A program made the translations under genes and the position numbers. The notes beneath the pieces were generated by a model. The model did not search any database and was not told the DNA's origin. It saw only the letters and a program-made list of their open reading frames with translations. Shown here one piece after another: positions 62,131 through 64,000 of a stretch of DNA of 64,000 bases. The DNA comes from Deinococcus actinosclerus (lineage in GTDB: Bacteria > Deinococcota > Deinococci > Deinococcales > Deinococcaceae). The stretch is from NCBI RefSeq assembly GCF_001507665.1, contig NZ_CP013910.1, positions 1,859,501 through 1,923,500 on the forward strand, given 5' to 3'. Within the stretch, counting starts at the first letter, position 1; every line of letters begins with the position of its first letter.

Positions 62131-62379
62131 GTGCATCCGGCGGACGCAGCCTCGCCGGTGCCGCCGCTGATCTCGCTGGCCCTGACCGGCTGGCTGTGCT
62201 GGAACGTGTACCAGGGGCGGGACTGGGCCCGCGTGGTCGTGGCGCTGCTACTCCTCTGGACGGGCGCGCTGGGCGGCGTGGCGGTCACGGTGGTGCTGGG
62301 CGGGCTGCACATGCTGGCTGCCGCGCTGCTCTTCACGCCGGGCGTCCGCACGTACATGGCCTACGCCCGGCAGCTGTAA
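62131..62379 (+). CDS. Small two-TM membrane protein
   Basis: An 82-residue protein from a GTG start (MHPADAASPVPPLI after the start). It has two to three hydrophobic segments (LISLALTGWLCWNVYQG, VVVALLLLWTGALGGVAVTVVLGGLHMLAAALLF) and a short end VRTYMAYARQL. No family is recognised. There is only a weak ribosome site (AAGGG). It is divergent from the ABC-F gene; both starts lie in the 52-base gap. Confidence 0.55.
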   Translation: MHPADAASPVPPLISLALTGWLCWNVYQGRDWARVVVALLLLWTGALGGVAVTVVLGGLHMLAAALLFTPGVRTYMAYARQL

Positions 62380-62429
62380 CCCCTCGTACCACCAGAGCTC
62401 ACAGCCACCCGTCCGCTATCCTGTGCCGG

Positions 62430-63362
62430 ATGTCGGTCGTGCCTTACCCTGCCCCTGAAATGCCTTCTTCCGCGCCGTTCGTGGTGGCGGCGCTGTATCA
62501 GTTCCGGGCGGTGGCGGACCCGGCGGGTCTGCGGGAGCGGCTGCTGGCGATGGGTGAGGCCAGGGGGCTGTGCGGGACGCTGATCGTGGCGTCCGAGGGG
62601 ATCAACGGGACGGTCGCGGGAAGCCGCTCGGGGATTGACGCGCTGCATGCGGCGCTGCTCGCCGAGGGCTTCGCGGGGCTGGAGTACAAGGAGTCCGGCG
62701 CGTCGGCACAGCCTTTTAAGCGGTTCAAGGTGCGGCTGAAGCGGGAGATCGTGACGCTGGGCGTGCCGGTCGCGCCGGAGCGGGAGGTCGGGCAGTACGT
62801 CGAGGCGGGCGACTGGAACGCGCTGATCGAGTCGGAGGACGTGGTCGTGATCGACACGCGCAACCGGTACGAGGTGAAGGCCGGGACGTTCCGGGGTGCG
62901 GTGGATCCGGGGATCGAGTCGTTCCGGGAGTTTCCCGCGTGGCTGGATGAGCATGCGGAGGAGTTGCGGGGGAAGCGCGTGGCGATGTTCTGCACGGGGG
63001 GCATCCGCTGCGAGAAGAGCACGAGCCTGCTGCGGCAGCGCGGGTACCGGGACGTGTTTCACCTGCGCGGCGGGATTCTGCAATATCTGGAGGACGTGCC
63101 CGAGGAGCAGAGCCGCTGGGACGGCGAGTGTTTCGTGTTCGACGGGCGCGTGACGGTCGGGCATGGGCTGCGGGAGGGCGCGGCGGTGATGTGTCATTCG
63201 TGCGGCTGGCCGCTGGGTGAGGCCGAGCGGGCGCACGCGCTGTTCGAGGAGGGGGTGAGCTGCGAGCACTGCCACGCGCGGACCACGCTGGAGCAGAAGG
63301 CGGCGTTCCGGGAGCGGCAGCGGCACTTCGACCGCCAGGGGCAGGAGGGGTGCGGGGCGTGA
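62430..63362 (+). CDS. trhO: tRNA uridine(34) hydroxylase, rhodanese-type
   Basis: A 310-residue TrhO (UPF0176/YceA) protein. An N-terminal ferredoxin-like domain (VAALYQFRAVADPAGLRERL, GTLIVASEGINGTVAG) is followed by a rhodanese domain (DVVVIDTRNRYEVKAGTFRG) with the catalytic Cys C188 in MFCTGGIRCEKSTSLL. A C-terminal Cys-rich tail (MCHSCGWPL and CEHCHA) may bind zinc. The enzyme makes 5-hydroxyuridine at the wobble position of tRNAs with oxygen. TATCCT (62417-62422) lies seven bases before the ATG, so the transcript is leaderless. Confidence 0.93.
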   Translation: MSVVPYPAPEMPSSAPFVVAALYQFRAVADPAGLRERLLAMGEARGLCGTLIVASEGINGTVAGSRSGIDALHAALLAEGFAGLEYKESGASAQPFKRFKVRLKREIVTLGVPVAPEREVGQYVEAGDWNALIESEDVVVIDTRNRYEVKAGTFRGAVDPGIESFREFPAWLDEHAEELRGKRVAMFCTGGIRCEKSTSLLRQRGYRDVFHLRGGILQYLEDVPEEQSRWDGECFVFDGRVTVGHGLREGAAVMCHSCGWPLGEAERAHALFEEGVSCEHCHARTTLEQKAAFRERQRHFDRQGQEGCGA

Positions 63363-63380
63363 CGGTCGCTTGAACCGGCT

Positions 63381-63522
63381 TTCGTCTGTTTCGCCGTCCA
63401 CCCGCAGAGGCCCCGGGGGGCCAACTCCACGCCCGGACTCCGCTCTGCTGCCTCTCTGCGGGGCAGCTCTGCGAGTCGCATCCACTCGGATTGAACGATT
63501 CTGGCGAACCATTCGATCCGAG
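63381..63522 (+). repeat. Interspersed repeat element, diverged copy 3
   Basis: Same orientation as copy 1. It keeps the words CTGTTTCGCCG, CAACTCCACG, CTCTCTGCGGG, GTCGCATCCACTCGGATTGAA and the terminal stem-loop (CTCGGATTGAA / TTCGATCCGAG), but its centre differs, with a GGCCCC/GGGGCC palindrome inserted. It lies directly upstream of the DUF305 gene. Confidence 0.6.
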
Positions 63523-63527
63523 CCCAG

Positions 63528-64000
63528 ATGAACCGGCGCGGCGCGCTGGTCGTCCTGGCGGCCCTGGGGGTGGGCGGCGCGCTGCTGCTCGCCCAGCCCC
63601 GCCCGGTCACCCCTGCGCCGGACAGTCCGGAGGTGCGGTTCGTGCAGGACATGCGCATGCACCACGATCAGGCGGTCACCATGAGCGTCCTCGTGCTGAA
63701 GGTCGCGCGGGACCGTTCGGTGCGCTCCCTGGCGCTCGATATCCAGCTGGGTCAGGAGGAGCAGAACCGGCAGATGGAGGCGTGGCTGCGCCGCTGGAAC
63801 GCCCCGGACGGCGCGCCGCCCGGCGCGATGCACGCGGGCATGATGGGCCTCGCCACACCCGATGAACTCCTCTCGCTGAAGACCCTGCCGGTCCGCGAGG
63901 CCGAAACGCAGTTCCTGCGCCTGATGCTCCGCCACCACCAGGGCGCGCTGCTCATGGCGCGGCCCCTGACCGGCAGCCCGCAGCCGCTCGTCGCTGGTCT
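63528..64000 (+). CDS. DUF305 protein (cut by window edge)
   Basis: The first 157 residues of a DUF305 (COG3544) protein. An N-terminal hydrophobic segment (ALVVLAALGVGGALLLAQP) is a signal peptide or anchor. Two HH motifs, DMRMHHDQAVTMSVL and LMLRHHQGALLMA, are the family hallmarks and probably bind copper. These proteins are exported and often found in copper resistance loci. The stop lies beyond base 64000. It starts six bases after the third repeat copy, and no good promoter or ribosome site is seen within that repeat. Confidence 0.85.
   Translation, partial: MNRRGALVVLAALGVGGALLLAQPRPVTPAPDSPEVRFVQDMRMHHDQAVTMSVLVLKVARDRSVRSLALDIQLGQEEQNRQMEAWLRRWNAPDGAPPGAMHAGMMGLATPDELLSLKTLPVREAETQFLRLMLRHHQGALLMARPLTGSPQPLVAG

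Overview
The window is a stretch of a Deinococcus chromosome. The reasons are the very high GC content, clear homologues of typical Deinococcus genes (polA, mntH, a WGR protein, ABC-F, TamB), many genes whose start codon lies 5-8 nt downstream of a TANNNT -10 box (leaderless transcripts), and about 140-bp interspersed repeats resembling the small repeat elements of this genus. The species is not assigned. Layout: 1-3.8 kb holds the start of polA (cut by the window edge), a 45-residue membrane peptide, pyrF and a cysteine-desulfurase-like enzyme. 4.0-8.7 kb is a three- or four-gene cell-envelope operon: small membrane protein, class A penicillin-binding protein, VWA protein, multi-TM protein. 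8.8-10.5 kb carries one gene that fuses a glyoxalase-type dioxygenase to a carboxylesterase. 11.2-15.7 kb is a maltose/maltodextrin ABC importer operon (malE-malF-malG) with a consensus promoter and two LacI-type operator-like sites. 16.0-25.2 kb has an MFS exporter behind an 18-bp palindrome, an RsmB-like methyltransferase, two unknown genes, deoD, an AlaX editing protein, and a MarR-DHA2 exporter operon whose pump has a 215-residue insertion. 25.3-30.5 kb has an aminotransferase, a decayed CAP-domain pseudogene, a CoA-disulfide-reductase-like enzyme and serA. 30.5-37.6 kb is the most unusual block: a seven-gene operon of two paralogous lipoproteins (one fused to a beta-helix), three tandem phage-tail-collar proteins, a Tat-exported periplasmic-binding-fold protein and a GNAT acetyltransferase. 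37.8-49.2 kb holds mntH with an MntR/DtxR-type box on its promoter, an astacin-like lipoprotein, two alpha/beta hydrolases, an S9A oligopeptidase, a metal-chelate binding protein, OsmC, a P-loop protein, an ArsR-like regulator with a small gene behind it, a WGR-beta-propeller protein with a radiation/desiccation-motif-like palindrome on its start codon, and acylphosphatase. 49.3-59.2 kb is one giant tamB-like gene preceded by a possible 20-codon leader ORF. 59.4-64 kb has an unknown 150-residue protein, an ABC-F ATPase, a small membrane protein, trhO and the start of a DUF305 gene. The genes form several independent modules: envelope assembly (PBP operon, TamB), metal and sugar uptake (mntH, FecB-like protein, mal), efflux/detoxification (MFS pumps, dioxygenase-esterase fusion, OsmC, CoADR), metabolism (pyrF, serA, deoD) and nucleic-acid maintenance (polA, WGR protein, TrhO, RsmB, AlaX). 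The best candidates for undescribed biology are the tail-collar/lipoprotein operon and the WGR-propeller gene.
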